Shown one piece after another: positions 13,535 to 21,658 of a stretch of DNA of 23,033 nt; the stretch's first letter is position 1; each line of letters begins with the position of its first letter. The notes beneath the pieces were generated by a model that was not told the DNA's origin, ran no database searches, and saw only the letters and a list, made by a program, of their open reading frames with translations. The position numbers and the translations under genes are program-made. Source of the stretch: a virus; IMG/VR virus record IMGVR_UViG_3300027777_000155, positions 1 to 23,033 of that record; one strand, written 5' to 3'.

Positions 13535-15316
13535 TTATTGGTCAACCATGTAGACAAAAGTGAATCTAATAGTTGCAGCGCTGAGTGAACTATTCGCAAC
13601 AGATGCGCCCAATGGCGTTTTAATCTGAACCACATTTGCTGAATAAGCATCTACAACAATTTGCGTGGCTGATGTGTTGTAAGAAACAAATCCACCCGAA
13701 TTCGCAGCAGAAGCACTTTGAGCATATGGCAAACCACCAATGAAAGCAGCATTTGCCGTAACAGTTGTAGGGTACGTTAATGTGCATTGTGCGGTAACAA
13801 GATGCCCAATTTTGTAATATGTTCCCGACACGCCAGTAAATGTCAATGCTGCTGGTGATGCGTCCACTGGTGTCCAAGTTCCAACAGGATCGTTGGCAAG
13901 AACCATAGGATAGAGTGATCCGCTAAATACTGTTGAAGTTTGATTGCCAGAACCAGAAATCCTGACCAATTCACCCACAGCATAAGCGTAAAGAATGTCT
14001 TTGTAAATGCTGCCTTCGTAATAGTTGCCAACTTCCAAGGCGTCAAATGTTGCGTTTCCCGCACCTCGATTACCGATGACTCGTCCGTAGCTGTTGGTTT
14101 CAATAACGTTATTTATTGATACGCATCCATATAAGGCATCATCTTGAATGCCAGCAACTTTTGCGGCTTGCAATGTGCTAGAGCGTACAGTAATTCGGCT
14201 GTTGTCACCGCTTCTCAAAATGTTGACGTTAGAACCTTGAATAATTGTAAATGCAGAATTTGACAAGGTAGTGTTAAGAGATGGGTATATGGTTAAACTT
14301 GAAGCGCCGACCGCTTGAATTTCAAAAGCATAACCGCCTGCATCACCACTAAAATAAACATAATCAACGCCAGACCTGATGCCAAGCGTTGTCAAATTTG
14401 CAGCACCACTGATAGTTACTGTAGTTGAGCCAGATGATCCAGAAGCAGTGCCTGTTGTATAAGTTGTTCCGCAATTGCGAATCAAACAAGTATCAATCAC
14501 AGAACTGCTATTGTTACCAGTGCTTGCAAACGACACGTTGTCATATTTAGCACCCTCAATTTGACACGTTTGAATCAATGTTCCATTAGAGCCTGAAAGT
14601 TTTACGCAAACACTTTGGTTGCCATTGCCCATGATGGACAAATTGGAAATGACCACACGACCTGAAACGGTGAGCATATAGTCAATAGTTGCTGTGCTAC
14701 TAATTGTGCTTTTACCTTGTCCATCACCATATATGGAACAAGCAACAGTTAAACCTGTTGTAATTTTGTACGTACCAGTTGGAAAATAAACATTTCCAGC
14801 GCCAGAATTTAAAGCATTTTGAACTGCTGTTGTGTCATCAGTCGTACCATCGCCTTTTGCGCCAAAATCAAACACGCTAACGGTTTCTTGTAATTTTTGA
14901 TGAACTGTACGTCCAACAGCATTAGTTAAGATACCTGTTGCATTTGACTGTTTAAAACCTACTAAAGCATCGCCTTTAGCAACATCTGAAGTGTTAGCCA
15001 AATCTGCTTTAAATGCGTCTAACAAACTTATTAAATATGCGTTGCTGGTGATATTGTCAACCGTCCAAATCAACGTGTCAGTTGAAGTTTTGAGGACAAA
15101 TTTGTACGCTGCTGAAGTCAGCCAAATGTTGGCTTCCCCTCGGGTGTCTAAGATGATTGGGTTGGTATTGGCCGCCGTACCCGTCGAATCATAGTAAGTT
15201 GTCAGCGGCGTGGTGGTGCCAGCCGCATAAGTGTATACCTTGCCGCCCACCAAAGGGTTGCCATCGGTGCCAAAAAATTGAAGTTTTGGTGGGGGTGAAA
15301 GAGCAACAACTGTCAT
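13535..15316 (-). CDS. Tailspike with pectate-lyase-type beta-helix
   Basis: 593 residues. N-terminal head-binding-type domain (about 1-95: PPPKLQFFGTDGNPL, then GEANIWLTSAAYKFVL), a short helical link, then VSVFDFGAKGDGTTDDT (146-162), the hallmark start of the Pectate_lyase_3 right-handed beta-helix. The rest shows beta-helix composition with short Ser/Thr/Gly-rich rungs, and the C-terminal 120 residues (from about 470) form a separate beta-rich, trimerising-type domain. It should bind and perhaps depolymerise a surface polysaccharide. GGAG before the ATG. Catalytic residues cannot be named from sequence alone. Confidence 0.85.
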   Translation of the reverse strand: MTVVALSPPPKLQFFGTDGNPLVGGKVYTYAAGTTTPLTTYYDSTGTAANTNPIILDTRGEANIWLTSAAYKFVLKTSTDTLIWTVDNITSNAYLISLLDAFKADLANTSDVAKGDALVGFKQSNATGILTNAVGRTVHQKLQETVSVFDFGAKGDGTTDDTTAVQNALNSGAGNVYFPTGTYKITTGLTVACSIYGDGQGKSTISSTATIDYMLTVSGRVVISNLSIMGNGNQSVCVKLSGSNGTLIQTCQIEGAKYDNVSFASTGNNSSSVIDTCLIRNCGTTYTTGTASGSSGSTTVTISGAANLTTLGIRSGVDYVYFSGDAGGYAFEIQAVGASSLTIYPSLNTTLSNSAFTIIQGSNVNILRSGDNSRITVRSSTLQAAKVAGIQDDALYGCVSINNVIETNSYGRVIGNRGAGNATFDALEVGNYYEGSIYKDILYAYAVGELVRISGSGNQTSTVFSGSLYPMVLANDPVGTWTPVDASPAALTFTGVSGTYYKIGHLVTAQCTLTYPTTVTANAAFIGGLPYAQSASAANSGGFVSYNTSATQIVVDAYSANVVQIKTPLGASVANSSLSAATIRFTFVYMVDQ

Positions 15317-15329
15317 TTGGTATCTCCGA

Positions 15330-15665
15330 TTAAGTCACTTCACGCCCAGAAACGCGAATGTTAATTGCGCTGGCAGTGCCTGCAATTGTACTGATGAAAT
15401 CACTAACACCAAGCACTTGCCCAACAAGTTCGGGAAACGTGTAAACCTCGGACGCTTGGAGTGTTTTGGTCTTAGTGATCAAGTTGGTGTTGCCAGCCGA
15501 TCCAGCCGATGTGACCAAGTTTACGCTAATCGTCGCGGCTGTGGCGCTGATGTTGGTAGCCGTAAACTTGTCAATGATCGCGGTAACACCAGTCGCGGTG
15601 TACTGGGTTGTTTGAGTTGCCTCGGCGTATTTAGCTGGTACGAGGACTTTAACGGTGACTGTCAT
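15330..15665 (-). CDS. Small beta-rich phage structural protein
   Basis: 111 residues, Thr/Ala/Val-rich with alternating beta pattern (FTATNISATAATISVNLV about 34-51) and a final VSGREVT. The style matches small virion or tail-attached proteins found beside tail fibre genes, several of which look like single beta-sandwich domains. Starts in an ATGA overlap with the S74 fibre stop. Could be a fibre accessory or adaptor; no name is justified. Confidence 0.65.
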   Translation of the reverse strand: MTVTVKVLVPAKYAEATQTTQYTATGVTAIIDKFTATNISATAATISVNLVTSAGSAGNTNLITKTKTLQASEVYTFPELVGQVLGVSDFISTIAGTASAINIRVSGREVT

Positions 15666-17884
15666 TTTTGCTCCAATGCCGCAATACGGGCTGTAAGTGA
15701 ATCAATGGTATCAAGTGCTTTCTGCAAAGACATAACAACCACGGCTAAAACAGAACGGTCGTAGTAGCCCCAAGGCTTTCCTTCTTTGGGTTCTGGAGCA
15801 GCTTCAGGGCCAATCGCGGCGTTGACGTTTTGGGCGTAAAAGCCTAGTTGCCGATCTTTGCCAAAGATTTCTTTCTTCTCGTCATTGTAGTACCAATAGC
15901 CAGGCTCTAGTTTTTTAAGCATGGCGTCTGCGTCAACTGGAGCGCCATCCTTGATTTTCCATGTTTCATCGGACACAGACGATATAACGCCAGCAGCCGA
16001 GAAAGTAGCTGTACCAGCGCCATATGCGCTCATGGTGACGATGCCAGTTGAGGCAAGCGTCATGGAAGTAGCAGAAGCGTTAGTCCTCCATGTATGCGAA
16101 GCTGCGTAATAGTATGTGTCTACGTATGCTGCGCCAGAACGATTGTAACTTTGAATATACGTTCCAGTACCCCCACCAGGCGCATTTGCAAAAAATTCAA
16201 GCCCTGCTGCGCCAGCATTTGAAACTGCAAGTTTTGCTTGTGGCGAACTTGTTCCAATACCTACATTACCGCCATAAGGTTGAATAAGCAAATCACCAGA
16301 AGCAGCACCGTTTGCACTTACTTGCAATTGAGGCAGATCACCTGTGCCAGATGCAATGGCTAATGAATATCCTGATGTGGATTTTGGAACCACCACCACA
16401 GATGCGGCTGAATACGATGTTGCAAGTGTTGTGACGTTTGTTGTACCACCAGTGATTTGCAATTTGGCATCTGTCCCCGCAACAGGAGTAACGTTAATGC
16501 CAAACTTTGTTCCATCAAATACCAACGTGGACCCAGTAGCCAATACACTTGAAGACGATGCGTAGACCACGCCGTTGGCCGTAAACGATGTCAGGTTTGT
16601 TCCACCATTGGCGGTAGGCAGCGTGCCGCTTACATGGGTTGTCAAACCAATTTTGCCGTAGCTTGGCGCTACGTTAATGCCACCAGAAATTAAAGCGTTG
16701 CCTGTGGCCACATCGGCAAGTTTAGACAAAGCGCTAGTCGTAGAGGCATAGAGAATATCGCCCACTGCGTATGCAGATTGTCCTGTGCCTCCATTGGCCG
16801 CAGCGAGCGTTCCAGCGAGCGTAATTGTTCCGGATGTAGTAATGGGGCCACCGGAGGTAGTAAGCCCCGTAGTGCCCCCAGAGACCGCTACAGAAGTAAC
16901 CGTGCCCGAGCCTTTGCCATTAAAAGTGTTCCAATCAGTCGATGTCAGATAGCCGCTGACTGATGTAGTTGCAGCGGCCATAGATATGGCTGGGGTTGCC
17001 CCACCGGACGAAACAACTGGGGCGGTTCCAGTCACTGATGTGACAGTGCCAGAACCTTTATTGTTAAAAGTATTCCAGTCGGTTGAAGTCAAATATCCGT
17101 TTACTGATGTAGTTGCCGCAGGCATACTGATGGCGGGGGTTGTACCCCCCGATGACACTACAGGTGACGTACCGCTAACCGATGTAACGTAAGACAATGA
17201 TGGAATATCAGCCGCCACCAAAGTTCTAAACACAGGCACAGCCGCCGCGCCCGATGTAGGACCAGCCAAAACATAATTGGCGGTCTTGGCGGCATAAGGA
17301 TTGACCGTATCGCCATAGGCTGCATTGATGCTGATGTTTGGGGTAAACCCGCCCGAAGACGCAATAGGCGCAGTGGCGGTCACTGAAGTAATTGTGCCCC
17401 CTGAGCCAGTGGCGCTTAAAACACCCGCTACAAAACTGACGCCTGAGCCTGTTGTGGCGTTGCTAAAGCCACCTAAACCATCGCCATACAAAAGTGATGT
17501 ACCGCTGGTAATTGGGCCTGGCAAAGGCGCAGGTAAAAGATTGAGCGCGTCAAGTTGCTTTTGCATTTCGGCTATTTGCGACAACAACCCAGTCGCATAG
17601 TTGGCCAAGCCAGCCGCTTCAATTTGTTTAGTTAATTCTGCGCTTAAGTCAACAGGCAACGGTTGCGTGTCAACGTTTTGCGCCAGTGCCTGCAAGGCCG
17701 CATCGTAAGATGCAATCAAAGATTCAGCACTTGGGCTAAAATCGCCATCGTATACCAAGCTGGCTGCATTAAACATTGACAAGAAAAACATATACCAAGC
17801 ACGGTCAATTAAACCCGTGCGAGGGTCAATCAACGGCACCCGAGGTGGCGTGACTGGCGTTGGTGTAGCGTTAGGGCTAGGCAT
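15662..17884 (-). CDS. Tail fibre with C-terminal S74 intramolecular chaperone
   Basis: 740 residues. N-terminus with LIDPRTGLIDRAWYMFF (18-34), a short coiled coil (about 100-115), three related Thr/Ser/Gly modules, TGG-type blocks (AAANGGTGQSAYAVGDILY and PTANGGTNLTSF), then GNVGIGTSSPQAKL (539-552), a common lead-in to the S74 domain. The chaperone starts near 637: Ser638-Asp and Lys643 reproduce the SDxxxK dyad used for self-cleavage, followed by GYWYYND, KDRQLGFYAQNV and a C-terminal coiled coil. It should trimerise and be trimmed by its own chaperone. It overlaps the gp10 gene by 8 bases and occupies the position of the tail needle gene in P22. Confidence 0.88.
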   Translation of the reverse strand: MPSPNATPTPVTPPRVPLIDPRTGLIDRAWYMFFLSMFNAASLVYDGDFSPSAESLIASYDAALQALAQNVDTQPLPVDLSAELTKQIEAAGLANYATGLLSQIAEMQKQLDALNLLPAPLPGPITSGTSLLYGDGLGGFSNATTGSGVSFVAGVLSATGSGGTITSVTATAPIASSGGFTPNISINAAYGDTVNPYAAKTANYVLAGPTSGAAAVPVFRTLVAADIPSLSYVTSVSGTSPVVSSGGTTPAISMPAATTSVNGYLTSTDWNTFNNKGSGTVTSVTGTAPVVSSGGATPAISMAAATTSVSGYLTSTDWNTFNGKGSGTVTSVAVSGGTTGLTTSGGPITTSGTITLAGTLAAANGGTGQSAYAVGDILYASTTSALSKLADVATGNALISGGINVAPSYGKIGLTTHVSGTLPTANGGTNLTSFTANGVVYASSSSVLATGSTLVFDGTKFGINVTPVAGTDAKLQITGGTTNVTTLATSYSAASVVVVPKSTSGYSLAIASGTGDLPQLQVSANGAASGDLLIQPYGGNVGIGTSSPQAKLAVSNAGAAGLEFFANAPGGGTGTYIQSYNRSGAAYVDTYYYAASHTWRTNASATSMTLASTGIVTMSAYGAGTATFSAAGVISSVSDETWKIKDGAPVDADAMLKKLEPGYWYYNDEKKEIFGKDRQLGFYAQNVNAAIGPEAAPEPKEGKPWGYYDRSVLAVVVMSLQKALDTIDSLTARIAALEQK
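16901..17044. repeat. 144-bp fibre module, copy 2
   Basis: Encodes residues 281-328 of the fibre, VTSVTGTAPVVSSGG... to STDWNTFNGKGSGT. Tandem with the copy at 17045-17188; the start of a third copy (VTSV at residue 329) follows. Confidence 0.8.
17045..17188. repeat. 144-bp fibre module, copy 1
   Basis: Encodes residues 233-280, VTSVSGTSPVVSSGG... to STDWNTFNNKGSGT, about 85-90 percent identical in protein to the copy at 16901-17044 by eye. A degenerate module start (ITSVTATAPIASSGG) lies at residues 165-179. Confidence 0.8.
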
Positions 17885-19517
17885 TGGTTGGACTCATAAT
17901 AAGTTCAGCGCCCATAATGGCTATCTTTACTGGGTCTGTGCCCGACACTTCATAAACACGATCCCGCAATTTAACAGTCATGCCCAACCTGCGCCAAAAG
18001 GTTCGGTGACCATACGCACCAATTTTGCCAACTGGTGACCAATGTTCGTTGCTCCAAGTATGACCGCCATCATCTGACCAGCGCAGCATAACTTCAGGGT
18101 CGTAGCCAGGGGCAGCAAGGTAAGCCGTGGTTATTAAGTTGTACCCGCTAATATCGGTATCTGATAGTTCGTATTGGCCTAAAGGCTCAAAACCGTCCCC
18201 GGCCTCGGTAGTTAAAGTAACGCCCGATTGCGTTGCTAAAAACGTCTGTACGTATTCAGCTACAAGGTCTAACCCTGACTCAGTGTCAATATTTTCGCTG
18301 TCATAGCCAGGGTACAGATTTAGCCCCACGCCTGTTTCACAGTCCAGTTGCAGGCTGTGGTGCGCGGTGCGCTTCAAATTGTTTTGGCCGGTTGGCAGCG
18401 CCCGCCATGAACGCAGCCACTTTTGAATGCTGCCATTGTCTGAATAATCGTCTAAGTCAAACGCGTAAATGTTGCCGTTCTCATAGTCGCCAACAACGAT
18501 CTTGTTGTTAAACGCCATCTGACAATTTGATTGATGGCGAGTAAATTGGCCTTCTGAAAAGCCAGCGCGTTCATGCCATGCTTGTGTTGAGGCATCGTAG
18601 ACCCATGTGGTGTTGGCGGAGGGAAAGATCAGCACATAAAAGCTGTGGCCGTCTTGCTGGTAGGTGTACCCTATTGCGTCCGACATGTCAGCATACTGCT
18701 GAATCTGCCATTCAACTGCATGAGTAGAAATACGTACACCGGTATAGCCATTGGCACGGTAAACAATACCTTGGCCACGGCGGTCACGGCCAAGCCAGAA
18801 CAAACCATTGTCCATCTTGGCCACTGAGTAAGGGGCAGCGCAACCTAACTCATTAAAAGCGCCTTGGATACGTTGCAAAGGGAATCCAGTGCCACCAACG
18901 TCATACCAAACTTCAATTGAATTTGTGCCAAAAGCCCAGACTTCGCGGAAGTTGGACGCCACTGCAATTAAGCCATCAGGAGAACCTTCTGTGCTGGCAA
19001 AATCAAGCGCGTCAATGTTTGTGCCGTCAAGGATTGCGGTAACCCACATTAACTGGCTATTGGGTTGGTTGAATACAAAATATCCGTCCAAATAGCATAC
19101 GGTTACAGCGCCAGGAAAATCAGGGTCTGTGATAGCCCCAAACACGCCCGTGGTGTTGTTGTATATGTAGCTAGGACCGTTACAGGCGATAAACAATTGC
19201 GTGCCGTTGTCAGCCATACTGACAGGGCCAGTGCCACTGACAGTGCCAAGTAGCGTAGCGGTGTATGCGTTGTTGATTCTATAAAGTTCAAGGCCGGACA
19301 CAACAAAAGCAGTGCCGTCATTGGACGAAAAAGCCCACAAGCCACGGATCGGGCCAGTGCCAACTGTGTTCAACAATTTCAAGCCTGGCGCTCGTTGCAA
19401 GAACGCAGGCTCTTTTCCCGCCTCGGGAACAATCTCAGGAAACAAATTGACCATCCTAGCATCCGCAGCATTGACGCTGCGGGCCACATAGGTTGAACCA
19501 AGGATGGGCGTTTTCAT
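17877..19517 (-). CDS. Packaged-DNA stabilisation protein, P22 gp10-like
   Basis: 546 residues (P22 gp10 is about 470). Starts MKTPILGSTYVARSVNAADARMVNLFPE and continues RAPGLKLL; the S-R-NAADARMVNLYPE opening and repeated beta-propeller-like blades (GLWAFSSNDGTAFVV, DNGTQLFIACNG, YLDGYFVFNQ, EVWAFGTNSIEVWYD) are typical of Phage_stabilise proteins. It should form the hexameric tube segment that plugs the portal after packaging together with gp4. It overlaps the downstream fibre gene by 8 bases and the upstream gene by one (TAATG). Family match by recalled motifs is strong. Confidence 0.87.
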   Translation of the reverse strand: MKTPILGSTYVARSVNAADARMVNLFPEIVPEAGKEPAFLQRAPGLKLLNTVGTGPIRGLWAFSSNDGTAFVVSGLELYRINNAYTATLLGTVSGTGPVSMADNGTQLFIACNGPSYIYNNTTGVFGAITDPDFPGAVTVCYLDGYFVFNQPNSQLMWVTAILDGTNIDALDFASTEGSPDGLIAVASNFREVWAFGTNSIEVWYDVGGTGFPLQRIQGAFNELGCAAPYSVAKMDNGLFWLGRDRRGQGIVYRANGYTGVRISTHAVEWQIQQYADMSDAIGYTYQQDGHSFYVLIFPSANTTWVYDASTQAWHERAGFSEGQFTRHQSNCQMAFNNKIVVGDYENGNIYAFDLDDYSDNGSIQKWLRSWRALPTGQNNLKRTAHHSLQLDCETGVGLNLYPGYDSENIDTESGLDLVAEYVQTFLATQSGVTLTTEAGDGFEPLGQYELSDTDISGYNLITTAYLAAPGYDPEVMLRWSDDGGHTWSNEHWSPVGKIGAYGHRTFWRRLGMTVKLRDRVYEVSGTDPVKIAIMGAELIMSPTNA

Positions 19518-20185
19518 TAAGCCGCAACTGCTTTGATAACTGCAAAGTTAAATACTGGTGTTTCTGTGGTCGTGCCGCCAGTTGTGCGGAATGTAATGTT
19601 AAAACTGCCTGCTGCCACCGCAGTAACCATCAAGTCGTACAAGTCAGCGCCTGACTTTTGATTCAAGATAACAACATCGGTTGCCGCCACAGTGCTGTTG
19701 GTCACAGTAAAGGTTGCTGCCGTCGTTGTTCCTGCTGCGCTGAATAGAGTAATTGCGCCTGCCGTCTTGTTAAGTGTTACGCCTGTGGTGCGGCTAGTTA
19801 ACTGTGTAACCGCGCCGCCAGCGCCTGTGGCATAGCCTATGCCAGCCGTGCCGGTTGATGCAATTACACCTGTGGCTGTCAGGCTTGTACCTGTAGCAGC
19901 GCCGATTACTGGCGTCACCATCACCATACTGGTGCTTGTGCAGTTTGACAAATTACCGCTTGTTGGCGTACCCAATACAGGCGTAACCATAACCATACTG
20001 GTGCTTGTACAAGCACTGATGTTGCCGCTTGCAACAGTACCTAGCGCAGGCGTTACCAATGTAGGGCTGGTAAACAGCAGTGCGTTGGTGATTTGTTTAG
20101 TTGTGCCGCCTTGCACAATTGGCAAGACATCACCAACGGCAGCAGCAGTTGCGACGGGGAGAGATGAGATTGCGATAGTTGCCAT
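19517..20185 (-). CDS. Repeat-containing beta-structured virion protein, domain shared with gene at 21127
   Basis: 222 residues from ATG 20185 (MATIAISSLPVATAAAVGD); the frame extends 16 codons upstream into the gp4 gene but ATG 20185 lies one base after gp4's stop. N-terminal part has three 23-residue repeats of the type VTP-LGT--SGN-S-CTSTSMVM, a repeat family seen in phage fibres and decoration proteins. The C-terminal 100 residues (IGYATGAGGAVTQLTSRTTGVTLNKTAGAIT to NFAVIKA) are clearly related to residues 54-163 of the protein at 21127-21618. It likely lies on the capsid or tail surface. Function is inferred; the domain relation is seen. Confidence 0.72.
   Translation of the reverse strand: MATIAISSLPVATAAAVGDVLPIVQGGTTKQITNALLFTSPTLVTPALGTVASGNISACTSTSMVMVTPVLGTPTSGNLSNCTSTSMVMVTPVIGAATGTSLTATGVIASTGTAGIGYATGAGGAVTQLTSRTTGVTLNKTAGAITLFSAAGTTTAATFTVTNSTVAATDVVILNQKSGADLYDLMVTAVAAGSFNITFRTTGGTTTETPVFNFAVIKAVAA
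19911..20117. repeat. Three 69-bp tandem repeats
   Basis: Units start at 19911, 19980 and 20049, each opening GGCGT(C/A/T)ACC; the first two share ACCATACTGGTGCTTGT. They encode the 23-residue protein repeat in the gene at 19517-20185. The third unit is diverged at its far end. Confidence 0.75.
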
Positions 20186-20186
20186 G

Positions 20187-20903
20187 TTAGTAGTTTCCTG
20201 CGTAAATGTTAAAGCGTTGGCGGGTTGCCACAAGCGAGTAAGGCATTGACATTACATCATCAGGGTTGTTGATGCGCTTCAAGTCACGCTTGCTGGTCAT
20301 AGCAATGCGCTGCACTTGGGGACTTGGCTCAACACCAAACTCAGGCGCGATTTCCATCGCCAACGCATAGGTAAACGCACGCAAATAGCCTGGCGGGAAC
20401 GCCAATACGGTTTGTAACGTAGCAGGCTGGGTTAATTCTTCAACACTGACAAAGTGCCACTCCAAGTCCCGCGTGGGCTTGGGGTAGATGTACATATCAA
20501 CGTCTGGATATGTCATGTTGATAAACAACACTTGCGGGTAAGTAGACGTTACTGTCTTCACAGCAATACCATCGTATTGCTGTTGGTTAATCATTTTTAT
20601 GCCGTAAGAAACGTTTGTGCTTGCGTCACGGTAGTACGTTGCATCATCTAGCAAAATAGGCCGGTTGCCTACAAAATTGCCTGTTGGGCCAAGAGTGCGG
20701 TTAATAAAACCAGCAGGCCATGTAAAGACTTGATCTTGGGTGCTAAACACTGACAAACGTTCAGTGTTCCAACTGTCAATCATTTGGTTTAAAGCAACAA
20801 GACAGTCATTGGCTGTTTCTGTAGAAGGCAATTCGCTTTCGGCCAGCATACCGATCAAGCGCAAGGCTCGGTTAATTTGATCACCGGCGGTGTACGTGGC
20901 CAT
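20187..20903 (-). CDS. Tail accessory factor, P22 gp4-like (head-tail connector)
   Basis: 238 residues. Starts MATYTAGDQINRALRLIGMLAESE; the INRALRLIG-L-ESELPS opening with CLVALNQMIDSWN is characteristic of gp4-family adaptors, followed by a beta-rich central part and PPGYLRAFTYALAMEIAPEFG (175-195). Gp4 binds the portal after packaging and seats gp10. It is longer than P22 gp4 (about 166 residues), with an enlarged C-terminal arm. GGAG before the ATG and two bases from the upstream gene. Next to gp10 as in P22, apart from the inserted 222-residue gene. Confidence 0.85.
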   Translation of the reverse strand: MATYTAGDQINRALRLIGMLAESELPSTETANDCLVALNQMIDSWNTERLSVFSTQDQVFTWPAGFINRTLGPTGNFVGNRPILLDDATYYRDASTNVSYGIKMINQQQYDGIAVKTVTSTYPQVLFINMTYPDVDMYIYPKPTRDLEWHFVSVEELTQPATLQTVLAFPPGYLRAFTYALAMEIAPEFGVEPSPQVQRIAMTSKRDLKRINNPDDVMSMPYSLVATRQRFNIYAGNY

Positions 20904-20905
20904 GC

Positions 20906-21094
20906 TCAGACTCCTTCAGTTTCACCTTTGCGGGTGTATTTGCGCTTCACAACTAACGTGTTGGCCGCTTCTTCAGAGTCTGAAGGCGTGTCTGGATTGT
21001 AGCGCATCCAGCCATTTTTTTCATCAAAATCGGCTTCAAGGTCCATTGTGGCTACTTTGCGGCCATGAACAGGATGAGAAAGATAAATAACCAT
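20906..21094 (-). CDS. Small conserved phage protein between decoration and gp4 genes
   Basis: 62 residues. MVIYLSHPVHGRKVATMDLEADFDEKNGW with a final basic VVKRKYTRKGE tail recurs, as I recall, next to the gp4 gene of P22-like phages. No ribosome site precedes the ATG; instead the UUCG hairpin at 21103-21122 ends 9 bases upstream. An internal ATG at residue 17 is also without ribosome site. Function unknown. Its product is small and charged, and could be a capsid/connector accessory. Confidence 0.6.
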   Translation of the reverse strand: MVIYLSHPVHGRKVATMDLEADFDEKNGWMRYNPDTPSDSEEAANTLVVKRKYTRKGETEGV

Positions 21095-21102
21095 GATTTA
21101 AG

Positions 21103-21122
21103 AACGGGGCCGAAGCCCCGTT
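21103..21122 (-). terminator. UUCG-tetraloop hairpin 1
   Basis: 8-bp stem AACGGGGC/GCCCCGTT around CGAA (TTCG on the transcribed minus strand). Followed on the minus strand by CTTAAAT, a poor U-tract. Weak terminator or mRNA-stabilising hairpin after the gene at 21127-21618. Confidence 0.55.
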
Positions 21123-21126
21123 TGGT

Positions 21127-21618
21127 TTAAGCGCCGTGGATGATTGCAAAGTTGATGATGACAGCTTCAGAATATGAAGTTGACGCAGTCAAGTTTCGCA
21201 ACGTGATCAAGGCAGAACCAGCAGCCAAATACGAAACGTAAGTGGTGTAAGCCCCAGCAGCGCTACCAGTGGTGTTACTAGAAACGTTCACAATAATTGT
21301 GTCATTGGTGGAGATTAAGCTATTGGTCAAGATGAACGACACAGCAGTGCTACCTGCCAGCGCTGCGTTGCTCATTGTGATGCGGCCAGCAGACTTGTTC
21401 AGAGTTACCCCTGTGCTTTTGTCTGTCAACTGCGTCACAGTACCTTCAGCCGCTGCCGCATAACCAATTTCGGTTGTAGCGTAAACGGTAGTTCCAACAA
21501 CTGTAGATGGCGTTGTTGCACCAATTGTGCTGCCATCAATTACCGCACCACTTACAGTAGTGCCAGAAGTCAATTCGGGATCGCTAAATGCAACGCCGAC
21601 AGATTTTGAATTTGCCAT
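21127..21618 (-). CDS. Capsid decoration-like protein (domain shared with gene at 19517)
   Basis: 163 residues, Ser/Thr/Ala/Val-rich, all-beta in appearance. N-terminus MANSKSVGVAFSDPELTSG, then IGYAAAAEGTVTQLTDKSTGVTLNKSAGRIT (52-82) and an ending NFAIIHGA that define the same domain found in the C-terminal half of the protein at 19517-20185. Proteins with this GxxTQ-T-K-TGVTLNK-x-G-IT pattern occur beside coat genes, so capsid decoration or head fibre is the likely role. It is bounded by UUCG hairpins on both sides, with AAGGAA before the ATG. Confidence 0.72.
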   Translation of the reverse strand: MANSKSVGVAFSDPELTSGTTVSGAVIDGSTIGATTPSTVVGTTVYATTEIGYAAAAEGTVTQLTDKSTGVTLNKSAGRITMSNAALAGSTAVSFILTNSLISTNDTIIVNVSSNTTGSAAGAYTTYVSYLAAGSALITLRNLTASTSYSEAVIINFAIIHGA

Positions 21619-21633
21619 GATTGTTCCTTAAAG

Positions 21634-21653
21634 AATGGGGCCGAAGCCCCATT
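21634..21653 (-). terminator. UUCG-tetraloop hairpin 2
   Basis: 8-bp stem AATGGGGC/GCCCCATT around CGAA (TTCG on the minus strand), followed on the minus strand by CTTTAAGG, which runs straight into the ribosome site of the next gene. Near-identical to the hairpin at 21103-21122. Partial terminator or stability element after the gene at 21659-22081. Confidence 0.55.
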
Positions 21654-21658
21654 TAAGT

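Noticed and set aside
12981-13553. 190-codon plus-strand frame
   Set aside because: Opposite the 156-residue gene and the gp7-like gene; no supporting start site.
16901-17188. CRISPR-like direct repeats
   Set aside because: Repeats are in frame inside a fibre gene, 144 bases long and without spacers.
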